A stretch of DNA of 64,000 bases, from the NCBI GenBank assembly GCA_947497245.1, contig CANMFO010000002.1, positions 682,001 to 746,000 on the forward strand. The letters run 5' to 3'. Shown here in pieces: positions 1 through 9,296 of the stretch. Position 1 is the stretch's first letter; every line of letters starts with the position of its first letter. The stretch comes from an uncultured Flavobacteriaceae bacterium. Lineage in GTDB: Bacteria > Bacteroidota > Bacteroidia > Flavobacteriales > Flavobacteriaceae. The position numbers and the translations under genes are program-made. The notes below the pieces were generated by a model. It made no database searches. It saw only the letters and a program-made list of their open reading frames with translations, and was not told the DNA's origin.

Positions 1-293
1 CTAAACTGGTTGGTGACAAGCCTTATGTTCATTTTCTTTTCAAAGACGGAACCTCTAAGAAGTTATATGGGGGACCACATATCGGACCTATTTTTGTCAG
101 CCGGATCTGGTTAAAATCCTTTGATGGAAAATCGAGGGAAAGATTGAGTATTTTGTCCGCTATTAAAACCATGGGATTAAAGGCGATACGATTCAATAGA
201 ACCTCCGAAAACTTTGACTATTATCTTACCGAACTTCAAGAAACTGAGATATCGAAGATTTTCCAATGCATAACTCAAAAAAATCACGGTTGA
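1..293 (+). CDS. C-terminal fragment of an unidentified protein
   Basis: An open frame read from base 3 runs without stop to TGA at 291-293, giving about 96 C-terminal residues; the start lies left of the window. The visible part is basic and hydrophilic, with no signal, membrane segment or motif that I recognise. It precedes the methyltransferase gene by 43 bases on the same strand, so it may belong to the same eCIS-associated transcript. I cannot assign a function; being the last gene before cargo-type genes it could be an accessory or effector gene, but that is only position. Confidence 0.6.
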   Translation, partial: KLVGDKPYVHFLFKDGTSKKLYGGPHIGPIFVSRIWLKSFDGKSRERLSILSAIKTMGLKAIRFNRTSENFDYYLTELQETEISKIFQCITQKNHG

Positions 294-336
294 ACAAAAA
301 GGAAAGGCCGGATTTTAGGTTAAAGCAAGTATTAAA

Positions 337-945
337 ATGACCATAGTTGAAAAACAGCGAGTTAAACAGTACCATACAGAACGCCATGGGAAATGGGGAG
401 ACGATCGAACCAAGATTCTTGGATGGACCAGTAAAAGTGCCCAGGAGGCACGATTCAAGGTAATTGCGTCCTTGGTCTGTTTTAATGGTGTTTCGGTATT
501 GGACCTGGGCTGTGGCGATGGAGATCTTAAGTATTTCTTGTCGCAACGATTTTCAGGCTTCGATTATATAGGACTGGATCAGCAAGTTGAATTCATTGAC
601 CATGCCAAACACCGTTTTAAAGATTGGCCCAACACCTGGTTCCATCACACCGATTTTACGCTTTGCCAGTTGCCCAAAATGGATGTGGTCGTGGCATGTG
701 GCTCCTTGTCCTACCGCAGTGACAATTACGATTATTACATGGACCGTGTACGGCAATTTTATGGGGTGGCCAATGATACGTTTATCTTTAATATGTTGGA
801 TCGGAACCATTTTGAGTCCGGACCTTTACTGATATCCCATGACAAAGAGCAAATGTATGGACAGTGCAGGGAAATTTGTAATGATGTAACCTTGGAAACA
901 GGCTATTTGGACAACGATTTTACAATCAAGATGCAGAAGCCATAA
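337..945 (+). CDS. class I SAM-dependent methyltransferase
   Basis: A 202-residue cytosolic protein with a Rossmann methyltransferase core. Motif I is VLDLGCGDGDL (about residues 54-64), the glycine-rich SAM loop; the acidic residue closing strand 2 is D81 in YIGLDQ; a motif IV-like strand DVVVACGSLSY follows around 115-125. Length fits a minimal class I enzyme with no added domain, so the methyl acceptor cannot be read off. It is on the + strand, 18 bases before the DUF4157 gene, which places it inside the eCIS operon. It might modify a particle protein, cargo or small molecule (inference). The ATG at 337 is the first in frame and leaves a normal gap to the previous stop. Confidence 0.8.
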   Translation: MTIVEKQRVKQYHTERHGKWGDDRTKILGWTSKSAQEARFKVIASLVCFNGVSVLDLGCGDGDLKYFLSQRFSGFDYIGLDQQVEFIDHAKHRFKDWPNTWFHHTDFTLCQLPKMDVVVACGSLSYRSDNYDYYMDRVRQFYGVANDTFIFNMLDRNHFESGPLLISHDKEQMYGQCREICNDVTLETGYLDNDFTIKMQKP

Positions 946-962
946 ATAAAAAATACGGACCC

Positions 963-3341
963 ATGGATGAACGAGTTGAAAAACCAAAAAAGCCGTCTTT
1001 ACCCAAAAAAAAGCATGAAAATAAGGCCAGGGGTCAAAACATTGGCCTTGCGAATGAAGGGTCGGATATCGTTGACAATCGCCCAACAGCAGTGAAAAAT
1101 CGCAAAATCCAGGAACACTCGGCCCAGGATTCACACTCCGAACAGAAGGTTTCGTTCCAAAAAAAGAAAAATAAAACGGGCTTGCCGGATAATCTGAAAG
1201 CGGGTATTGAAAGCTTATCCGGTCATTCAATGGATGACGTAAAAGTACACTACAACTCTGCCAAGCCTGCCCAGATAAATGCCCAAGCCTACGCACGAGG
1301 AACAGATGTTCATTTGGGTCCGGGACAAGAAAAGCATTTGCCCCATGAGGCCTGGCATGTGGTGCAGCAGAAGCAAGGCCGGGTAAAACCCACGAAGCAG
1401 ATGAAAGGAAACATAAATATCAATGATGACCAAGGCTTGGAAAAAGAGGCCGATGAGATGGGGGCAAAGAGTATGCAAAAAGGAACTAAGAATCGCCTTA
1501 CGGATGAAATGACGGTGCCAACTTCCAAGACCGTTCAGCGTCGACTGGCATGGTGGAAGGACGACAAATCTACCGGGAAACCACTACCTATGGAACTTGG
1601 AGGTAAAAATAGGATCACGGAGCTGTCCCTGGTGCATTCTAATGCACCGGACGAACTGCAAGTCGAAATTAGAAAATATGCCAAAGAAATTCAACTACTT
1701 CTGGATTCCCCCGAGGAAACAATTTGGCTAAAGGAAAAGGATATGGAAACCTATGGGACCCTACTAAAGCAGGCCAAGGCACTTCAAAAGGAAGGAACTG
1801 GAGAACAAAAGGGCGCAACAAAGAAGGTAAAGGAAAAAAATGAGGCAAGTCCGCACGATTTTGTCCAGGCAGCGTACATGTCCGGGGACCAATATGGTGT
1901 CGCATCGGCCTTGATACTTGATTCTAAATTAAGTGTTCGAATCGTCTGGGACAAAAAGTTCTATCTGGCACGATATAGATCGCAAGCAGAGGTGGAGGGC
2001 GCGCCATTGCTCGAACTTTATAACAGGACAAATCCAAATAGTGCCGTCAAGGATGATGCTGAGGTCAAAAGTAAACTGGAGTACAAACTGCATGCAGATG
2101 CACTTAACCTTAAGAAGTTTTATATATCCCTTGGGGTCAAGACCCACCAGATCCATATAGAATACTGGCCCGATGTTGGGGCTGCCTATAAAAGCTTAAA
2201 GGATAGAAAGTATGTGGGGGGAGATCACAAAAATATTGATGCCAAATACTCTGATATGATGGTGGCCAAAGGTACCCGAGTGGTCGGCGAGAAATTTGGG
2301 GAAGATCCCGGGGGTTCCCGCAAGCAACTAATAGAGAGTTGGTTCCGAAAAGAAAATGGAAAGTTCGCTGATGGATCGGACGGGGATTTTCTAGAGACCA
2401 TGCTAAAGGATAACGAAAATTTGAAGCGACTTGAAAAAGGGCCAAACTTACTTGTCTGGTTACGCGCAACGGGTGGACGACCAGAGGGGGTCCATCCCGA
2501 ATTGGACACTCATAAACCCATCGTAGCACAAATCATCAACCTCGCCCTGGGATTTAAGGGCTACAACATTTGGCTAGTTGGAGACAAGATCTACAAGCAT
2601 TTAGGTTATGGGGGCAAAAAAATCCCCAGTGGTAAGGAATGGAAAAAAAATATTGGTGCGGAAGAACAAAATATGATCAAATTTTGGGAAAGCTGGTCGC
2701 CGTCCAATGTAAATCTAACACGGCTTCAACAACTGTTCCTTTGGCATACAATAAAGGACAGATCCATTTCTATTGGGATGCGAAGCGGAATACTTGAAGG
2801 TCCCGCTCTTCTGGGTATGCGAACGATTTACATTGATTACGAGGGAAGTCCGGGCAGTGAACGTATGCAGCATTGGTCCGGACGCAGAGGGGAAACGGAT
2901 TATAAGAAAGGGCCAATGACGAACTACCGTGTGTTGCTTCTTGAATCGGAAATGGGGCAAAAATTTAGGAAATTAACATGGTATCGCAACATGCTCATTC
3001 CGTTCCGCCGTTCCGCCAAGGGAAATATTCAGGTTGAAGTGCAAAGAAAGGTCGAGTCCATAGGCCTTGATGAAATCAAGAGCGCGCGAGCTAAAGTCCA
3101 ACTTGACATAGATGAAAATAGAAACAAACCGAGTATCGTAAGTTCAGGGCATGAGGAGCTTTACAAACTCGTGCGGGGCGTACAACACGGAGAAATTGGA
3201 ATAGATGAGGATTCGAAGGTTCCCGTGATATCTTGGGTCGATGGTTTCCTAGAGGGATTGGCAGCGGCAATAGACCTTTCCAAAAAGGATAAGGCTGAAC
3301 TTAAATTACTGGTGGATCCGAAAGCCCGATGGCAAGATTAG
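963..3341 (+). CDS. DUF4157 (eCIS-core) protein, candidate injection-system cargo
   Basis: A 792-residue protein. Residues 1-70 are a Lys/Gln-rich, low-complexity leader. Residues about 72-140 form a DUF4157 domain: it opens with LPDNLKAGIESLSGHSMDDV and carries the zinc-peptidase-like HEAWH at 128-132. DUF4157 proteins are a hallmark of eCIS loci and often carry toxins. The remaining 640 residues are not a standard toxin I recognise. Two stretches, LLVWLRATGG (about 497) and IGMRSGILEGPALLGMRTIY (about 603), resemble the donor-binding half of GT-B or O-fucosyltransferase-like enzymes; this is a tentative reading. No signal peptide or membrane segment is seen, as expected for a protein loaded into a particle. 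The gene lies between the methyltransferase and the baseplate gene on the same strand. Confidence 0.8.
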   Translation: MDERVEKPKKPSLPKKKHENKARGQNIGLANEGSDIVDNRPTAVKNRKIQEHSAQDSHSEQKVSFQKKKNKTGLPDNLKAGIESLSGHSMDDVKVHYNSAKPAQINAQAYARGTDVHLGPGQEKHLPHEAWHVVQQKQGRVKPTKQMKGNININDDQGLEKEADEMGAKSMQKGTKNRLTDEMTVPTSKTVQRRLAWWKDDKSTGKPLPMELGGKNRITELSLVHSNAPDELQVEIRKYAKEIQLLLDSPEETIWLKEKDMETYGTLLKQAKALQKEGTGEQKGATKKVKEKNEASPHDFVQAAYMSGDQYGVASALILDSKLSVRIVWDKKFYLARYRSQAEVEGAPLLELYNRTNPNSAVKDDAEVKSKLEYKLHADALNLKKFYISLGVKTHQIHIEYWPDVGAAYKSLKDRKYVGGDHKNIDAKYSDMMVAKGTRVVGEKFGEDPGGSRKQLIESWFRKENGKFADGSDGDFLETMLKDNENLKRLEKGPNLLVWLRATGGRPEGVHPELDTHKPIVAQIINLALGFKGYNIWLVGDKIYKHLGYGGKKIPSGKEWKKNIGAEEQNMIKFWESWSPSNVNLTRLQQLFLWHTIKDRSISIGMRSGILEGPALLGMRTIYIDYEGSPGSERMQHWSGRRGETDYKKGPMTNYRVLLLESEMGQKFRKLTWYRNMLIPFRRSAKGNIQVEVQRKVESIGLDEIKSARAKVQLDIDENRNKPSIVSSGHEELYKLVRGVQHGEIGIDEDSKVPVISWVDGFLEGLAAAIDLSKKDKAELKLLVDPKARWQD

Positions 3342-3445
3342 GATTTGGCTATTACAAAGTCGGGTTTCCAGTACGTACGCTCACAATCATTTCCAGAATG
3401 ACCTAAAAGCAAATACCGTATTTCTACCCTTTTACAATTTGATCA

Positions 3446-5839
3446 TTGGGTCTACCTTGGAGAAAAATACCGGTTTTGAACATACCAGTTATCCATGAGG
3501 AATTTGAAACATTAAACGGGGAAAAATCCAATTACTACGAGCTCCGTAAAACAGCATTGCGATGGATTCAGATGTTGTCGGGAAAGGAATGGACAGACTA
3601 CAATGCCCACGATCCGGGAGTTACCATATTGGAAGTGCTTTGTTACACACTTACGGAAATTGAATATAAACTCAATTTTTCAATAGAAGAAATCCTTAGT
3701 TCTTCGTCTAAACTACCTTTTAATTTATCCAGCAACGCCCTTTACCTGGCCGAGGACATACTGACCACCGCTCCCGTAACCGCAGATGATTATCGCAAAT
3801 TGATTCTCGATAGGGTAGAGGTAATAAACAATGCTTGGTTGATTCCCGTAGATGATAAGGATCAAGTGTATGAGGTACTCCTCCTAAAGAAACATCTTGG
3901 AATACCTGATACAAAAGCTATCAACACTACCAAGCAAGTTCTCAGGGGCGCCAGGGGTTATGGCGCTACTATAAGTGATGTAAAGATCGCGAAATTCTGT
4001 AACATTTCATTGCACGCGCATATTTATCTCGAAAATCACCGGAATGCCGAGGAAGTTTTGGCGGAAATGTTTTTTAAGCTGAACGAAGCCTTTCTCGATC
4101 CAAACCAACACAGGCAGCCATTTTTTGAACTGGAAGAGGAAGGCAGGGATTACCTCGAGATTTTTGATGGTCCTCAAATGAGAAACGGTATAATAACCAA
4201 GGACAATCTATCGCCGTGGTCACCGTACATAACCCTTGTAAGAATAAAGCAGCTGATAGCTTCAATTCCAGGAGTGGAAATGTTGGATAAAGCAAGCATC
4301 CACCTAAAAGGTACCGCGCAAGCAGATTATTCCAATTCATTCGATGAAGACCATTTTTCCATTGAAATAGAAAAGGGGTACGTACCCTTTTTTTCCCCGG
4401 ATCCGCAATATGCAAACAATGATATGGTCGTTTTTAAAAATCAGGAACCGCTTTCCCTTAACACCCATAGAATACAGGAATTGGTATTGCGAAAGGCACG
4501 AAGGACCAAAAGAGATTACGCCCTAAAAAATAAGAACCGATCCCAAACCTATGTCTTGAAAGCCAGAGACCGTAAACTACATGACTATTATAGTATTAAG
4601 AACGATTTTCCCCAGGTTTATGGCCTCCATGCAAAAGGATATTCCATTCTTCAAAACAGAAAACTTCAGAATAGCGGCCAACTAAAAGCTTATTTAATGC
4701 CCTTTGAACAATTGCTGTCCAATTCTTTTATGCAGTTGGCCCATTTAAGGGATTTTTATGCCATTTCCGCAGTGGACGGGGAGAACTTCCAACAACCCTT
4801 AAATTGGCAATACTCCGCTCTTAAAACAATAGGGAAAAACAGCTATTCCAAAGTTTTGCGCAGAAGTCAATTCCTCACCCATCTACTGGCACGGTTCGAC
4901 GTGCATCTAGATGATTCCAATACGGCGCACGGGGTAGGGGATAAAAAAGGCCATTTGGAAAAACGCATCCTTATACAGGAGAAAATGCTCCAAAAAATAG
5001 TGAAGTTCACCTATCATAAAAGTGTATTCGATAGTACAAACAACGAGGAATTAACCAGTCTGGAAGAAGAATTATATCTCCGTTTGGGTATTTCAGAACC
5101 TCCAAAAAGACCCTTTTACGAGGCTGTTTCAGATTTAAATTTCAAGGTCAAAAAGAAGAAAAAAAGAACGCGAAAAGTCAAGAAAAGAAATATAAATGAG
5201 TCCCGGTACGAAGCAGTTCAAATTGAACGGATCCACGATTTTACCTATAAAAAAAAAGACATTGGGTTTCATTCGAGCAATAAAAATATCCTGGCCGAAC
5301 TCCTAAAAGTTGGTGTTAACAGGTCATCCTACAAATTGATCTCATCTTCAAACGGCAAAAAGCACTATGTGATTTTGGTCAACGAAGAAGGCACCAGTGA
5401 AAAATTAATAAGCATTGAAAGATCACGGGATGACGCTTCAAATTTGGTTTCTTCCCTGACGGAAACATTTAGGGACATCACCAAAAGATGTGAAGGTTTT
5501 TATTTGGTGGATCATGCCCTGTTGGAAACCGAAACCAAGGACAGCCCATTTACAAGTTTTCGCATGAGTTTTATTTTCCCCGCATGGGGGGCACGTTTTC
5601 AAAAGCGTTCCTTTCAAAAGGAAGTGGAAAGAATTGTCCAGGCCATGGTCCCCGCCCACCTTGGAATTCACTGTTTGTGGTTGGAATTTAATGATATGAC
5701 AACTTTTGAAGAACTCTACGGTCGATGGCCACGAACATATTTGGAATCGGTCGCAGGTGAAGAGGAAAGTTCCGGGAATGACAAAAAAACGAACGGCCTG
5801 CTCGTTGATTTCCTGAAACGTAAATTAAACGCTAAATAG
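3446..5839 (+). CDS. eCIS baseplate J-like protein (Afp12-type)
   Basis: A 797-residue structural protein of the contractile injection system baseplate wedge. The N-terminal signature YNAHDPGVTILEVLCYTLTE (about residues 52-71) is the stretch conserved in the gp6/J-like baseplate subunits of eCIS and R-type particles. A very basic linker lies near residues 569-590. The ending resembles the family, with an aromatic-rich C-terminal segment. The start is uncertain: the frame is closed by TGA at 3440-3442, the first usable codon is TTG 3446 (a second TTG is at 3476), and the first in-frame ATG (3572) would cut into the conserved region. It is followed after 7 bases by the tape-measure gene, implying co-transcription. 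Confidence 0.85.
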   Translation: MGLPWRKIPVLNIPVIHEEFETLNGEKSNYYELRKTALRWIQMLSGKEWTDYNAHDPGVTILEVLCYTLTEIEYKLNFSIEEILSSSSKLPFNLSSNALYLAEDILTTAPVTADDYRKLILDRVEVINNAWLIPVDDKDQVYEVLLLKKHLGIPDTKAINTTKQVLRGARGYGATISDVKIAKFCNISLHAHIYLENHRNAEEVLAEMFFKLNEAFLDPNQHRQPFFELEEEGRDYLEIFDGPQMRNGIITKDNLSPWSPYITLVRIKQLIASIPGVEMLDKASIHLKGTAQADYSNSFDEDHFSIEIEKGYVPFFSPDPQYANNDMVVFKNQEPLSLNTHRIQELVLRKARRTKRDYALKNKNRSQTYVLKARDRKLHDYYSIKNDFPQVYGLHAKGYSILQNRKLQNSGQLKAYLMPFEQLLSNSFMQLAHLRDFYAISAVDGENFQQPLNWQYSALKTIGKNSYSKVLRRSQFLTHLLARFDVHLDDSNTAHGVGDKKGHLEKRILIQEKMLQKIVKFTYHKSVFDSTNNEELTSLEEELYLRLGISEPPKRPFYEAVSDLNFKVKKKKKRTRKVKKRNINESRYEAVQIERIHDFTYKKKDIGFHSSNKNILAELLKVGVNRSSYKLISSSNGKKHYVILVNEEGTSEKLISIERSRDDASNLVSSLTETFRDITKRCEGFYLVDHALLETETKDSPFTSFRMSFIFPAWGARFQKRSFQKEVERIVQAMVPAHLGIHCLWLEFNDMTTFEELYGRWPRTYLESVAGEEESSGNDKKTNGLLVDFLKRKLNAK

Positions 5840-5846
5840 CTGCTAG

Positions 5847-8800
5847 ATGGGCAACCCACATCTCATTCGAACCTTAAAATTTGATCTGGATATTCCATCC
5901 AAATCTAAAAATACAGTTGTACAAAATAAAATTGTGGGGGTTTTCCACACACAATTTACGGCAATGTTGGAGGAAGTGTTCGATCGATATGGAAAGGAAG
6001 AACAAATTGTTATCGATTCACTCAGTTTACAACTGGGACCAATTCAGATCGACCAATTGGAAAAAAGTGTAGTGCACCAAAGTCGTGAACAGCTTATCCA
6101 ATATTTTGAAAAATACAAAACGAAAAAAAAATATGGGAATCGCGCATCAAAGGCCGCTGTGGATGATCACTCAGATGACCTACATCCTGTTTTGTTTTAT
6201 ATTCTTCACGGGGTATATCCCTGGAATGTAACGGATCCCAAGCCCTTTAGGACAGCCTGGAAGAATGCACTTGGGGGAAAAAGGTTCCTCGCACAATTGC
6301 GAGAGGTGGCCTGGAGTCCAAACGCGGTTGACCGACTGATATATCAGTTGGATGAAGCCTTGCTCCAAGAGACCATTCACTGTTTGATCGGGGCCGATTC
6401 TGCGGATGTCCGGGAATATCACGAACGGTTGTTCGCCTTTGTTGACGAAGGTAAACGTTTAAAAAAGACTTCTTCAAAGGAGTTCAGGCAAAGGACATGG
6501 GCGTGCACCCTTAATTGCCTATTGACCTTGAACAAGGTTTTTTCAATGTCAGCTTTTGTCGACGGCCATTTAAAACAGCTCATATCGAACGACAAAGTGG
6601 GTAGTAGGGAGTTGGTGCCACGTTTGTCAAAAGAGTTAAAAAAAACAAGACTCTCCCATGCAAAGGCCGAGGACCCATTGCAAATGTTTGAGATAGCGAA
6701 AGACTGGTTCAACATAAGATCGGCAAGTAAAAGACTGGTATTTGATGAAGCCCCGATCGAACAGTTGGAAACGCTTTTGGTTAGGAAAAAAAAAACAAAT
6801 AAAGAGATGACCACACTCAAACGCTGGATCGTACACCCAAAAAACAGAAAAAGTATCCAGGGGTCCTGGATAGGGCCGCTGCGTGAAAATTTGCTGGAAA
6901 TGGTTGTAACCGTTCTCGAACCTGCCTATTCTTCGGCAATATGTGCGTATCAGCATGGTTTATGGAAACTGCACGCGAAAGAAGCAATAACATCATCGTT
7001 TGAATCTTATAAGAAAACCATATGGTCCCTAACTTTCGACTATTTAACCACCTCTTTTTCGTCTGTTTTTCAAGCCAAGGAGTTTTTGCGATACCATATC
7101 AAAAAACTTTCGAACAAGTACCATATAGATCAACTGGTGCTTGTTCAAAATCTTTTGGCAAACTATCGCTCCCATCATGGATTCGGAACTAAATATGAAG
7201 AGTTCATATTGCTTCTAAATTTATTGGCAAAAGAGAACACGCCGCCGGTTTCAAAAACGGGCAAAGTCAATCAAAAACCAACAAAAAAAGATTGGAACAT
7301 AGACGAGTTAAAAACCATTCCCAAGAACAAGGGAAGGACAACATACGAACAAACCATCCTGATAAAAAAATGGTTGCTAAACCCAAACAACCGGAATTAC
7401 ATATGGAAATATTGGATCCACTCCTTTGACGAAAAACGATTGAACCAATTTATTGAAATTATTATACCGGAACAGCGCTTTTTCATCCAGCAATACCTTG
7501 GGGCGGTTAACAAGCTATTTGCCTTTATGGGGCAGACCGATAACGTTTCCATACGCTTTAAGAAAAGTTGCTATCTTCTGGTATTTGAATATATATTGCG
7601 CTCGGATTTCCAAAAGAATGCCTTTGTTGCCATTCAAATCAAAGGATTGCTTACTTTCTTCAAGTTAAACGAAAACGAATTTCGAAATGGTCTACATAAC
7701 TATTTGAGCGCCAACAAGGGTGCCCAGATCAAACACAGCCAGGTACTGTCGTTATTCAATGACCTAGCACCGAAAAAGACAAATAAATTCGATGGGAATA
7801 TACCATTTTCAATTACTCGCAATAGTAATCTGGATCAATTGTGGAAATTTTTGGAGGAAGGAAAATTGGATTCCCGCCGGACTGTATCCAGCAAGTCATC
7901 GTTCCAAGGACCATATTCCTTGGAACAATTTCAAACCGCATTGGAATATGTAATTGCAAATGAACCCAAACAATGGTTTGAGGTTGTTCAAAAACAGGGC
8001 AGACCACCACAGATCGATAGAACGCTAGAAAACAAACTGAGTATTTCGATGCGTACCGCTATTAATTTCTTCGAAATCAACTACAGAAAATGGGTTGCCG
8101 TTGAATCAAATCTACTCCAGTATGCAAAGCAGTCCTTGACCATCCCTGAAATTGCTTTCTTTTTTTTCTTGGAAGAAGGATTTTTACCGCAGTGGGAATC
8201 ACGGAAAACCATGAGGTCCATAGCCCATAACGGTCTTACGGAAAACACCGTGGCAATTCTTCTGAACTATACATGGTCGCCAAGGTCCTTACAGCATTGG
8301 ACTTATGATATGGAACATGAAGAAAAATTGGATTTCCTCAAAAAGCTGTCAAAAGGCGGCAGTGATCATTTTACTTTCCAGTTGTACAGCAATTTGTTCG
8401 GTATCTACTCCAGTGTTTGTGCCGATAAAAGGCCCCCGACATTTGCACATTTTGAAATGTCATTTTGGGAAGTACTCTTTTTCACTGGCAAGGGAAATAC
8501 ACCCATTTTGTCTTTCAGCTTTGTGGAGAAGATGCTACGGCTTTGGAAGGAGAGGTTTCGTTTGACTTTCGATGAAAATGGGGCTTTTCAAGAGGTGGTA
8601 AAGTTGAATGCAAATCGGACGGGCCAATTACCAGGCAAAAAAAACGTTCAAAGTGCGGTGGTGGTGCGCCCCAAAAAGTTGCTTTCCGATAAAATCACTA
8701 AAACACCGGCTTTTGGAAATGACATGAAAAATCGGGAACAGATCACCCGATCCTGGGCGCCGGGACCATTAAAGATGGACGATGGTCTTACGAAATGGCT

Positions 8801-9296
8801 GGTTGGGAACGCCGGGCTTGTTCTGGTGCACCCTTTTTTAATTCATTTATTTGGTCTGGTGGATTATTTAAATGAAAAAAAACAATTTAAAAATACAAAC
8901 CTCCAATTTCGGGCTGTATATCTGTTGCATTATATCGCTACCGGTCTTACCGATCACATCCATGAAATAGAGTTGGTGGTATCGAAAATACTGTGTGGCA
9001 TGTCTGTTGGGCAGGCGGTTCCGTCCGATATTGTTCTCACCAAAGAGGAAATGGACTTTTCCAATGACCTATTGCAAATGCTCATTTCCAGATGGGAAAA
9101 ACTGGGCAAAACCAGTTCAGAAGGTTTAAGGAATACATTTTTGGTGCGCAACGGGCTTTTGGAAAAAAAGGAAGCGGCATACCAATTAACGATTGAAACC
9201 AGTGGTACGGACATCTTGTTGGATTTTATTCCATGGAACATAAGTATAGTTCAACTGCCCTGGCTGGAACATATTATTTATATATCATGGAGGTAG
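5847..9296 (+). CDS. contractile injection system tape-measure protein
   Basis: A 1149-residue protein of the eCIS tape-measure family (Afp14-like), which sets tube length and occupies the tube lumen. The diagnostic N-terminus is present: HLIRTLKFDLDIPS, then an amphipathic segment ending in IDSLSLQLGPI, the usual opening of these proteins. The family's conserved C-terminal block is also present, including LTKWLVGNAGLVLVHPFLIH and the closing LPWLEHIIYISW. Most of the rest is helical with Lys-rich stretches. The last codons overlap the next start by 10 bases, a translational-coupling arrangement. Length is within the wide range seen for the family, where length varies with particle length. 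Confidence 0.88.
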   Translation: MGNPHLIRTLKFDLDIPSKSKNTVVQNKIVGVFHTQFTAMLEEVFDRYGKEEQIVIDSLSLQLGPIQIDQLEKSVVHQSREQLIQYFEKYKTKKKYGNRASKAAVDDHSDDLHPVLFYILHGVYPWNVTDPKPFRTAWKNALGGKRFLAQLREVAWSPNAVDRLIYQLDEALLQETIHCLIGADSADVREYHERLFAFVDEGKRLKKTSSKEFRQRTWACTLNCLLTLNKVFSMSAFVDGHLKQLISNDKVGSRELVPRLSKELKKTRLSHAKAEDPLQMFEIAKDWFNIRSASKRLVFDEAPIEQLETLLVRKKKTNKEMTTLKRWIVHPKNRKSIQGSWIGPLRENLLEMVVTVLEPAYSSAICAYQHGLWKLHAKEAITSSFESYKKTIWSLTFDYLTTSFSSVFQAKEFLRYHIKKLSNKYHIDQLVLVQNLLANYRSHHGFGTKYEEFILLLNLLAKENTPPVSKTGKVNQKPTKKDWNIDELKTIPKNKGRTTYEQTILIKKWLLNPNNRNYIWKYWIHSFDEKRLNQFIEIIIPEQRFFIQQYLGAVNKLFAFMGQTDNVSIRFKKSCYLLVFEYILRSDFQKNAFVAIQIKGLLTFFKLNENEFRNGLHNYLSANKGAQIKHSQVLSLFNDLAPKKTNKFDGNIPFSITRNSNLDQLWKFLEEGKLDSRRTVSSKSSFQGPYSLEQFQTALEYVIANEPKQWFEVVQKQGRPPQIDRTLENKLSISMRTAINFFEINYRKWVAVESNLLQYAKQSLTIPEIAFFFFLEEGFLPQWESRKTMRSIAHNGLTENTVAILLNYTWSPRSLQHWTYDMEHEEKLDFLKKLSKGGSDHFTFQLYSNLFGIYSSVCADKRPPTFAHFEMSFWEVLFFTGKGNTPILSFSFVEKMLRLWKERFRLTFDENGAFQEVVKLNANRTGQLPGKKNVQSAVVVRPKKLLSDKITKTPAFGNDMKNREQITRSWAPGPLKMDDGLTKWLVGNAGLVLVHPFLIHLFGLVDYLNEKKQFKNTNLQFRAVYLLHYIATGLTDHIHEIELVVSKILCGMSVGQAVPSDIVLTKEEMDFSNDLLQMLISRWEKLGKTSSEGLRNTFLVRNGLLEKKEAAYQLTIETSGTDILLDFIPWNISIVQLPWLEHIIYISWR

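Noticed and set aside
337-945. Methyltransferase as part of a restriction-modification system
   Set aside because: No restriction enzyme or specificity gene nearby, and the protein is too small and lacks the DPPY/NPPF motif of DNA amino-methyltransferases.
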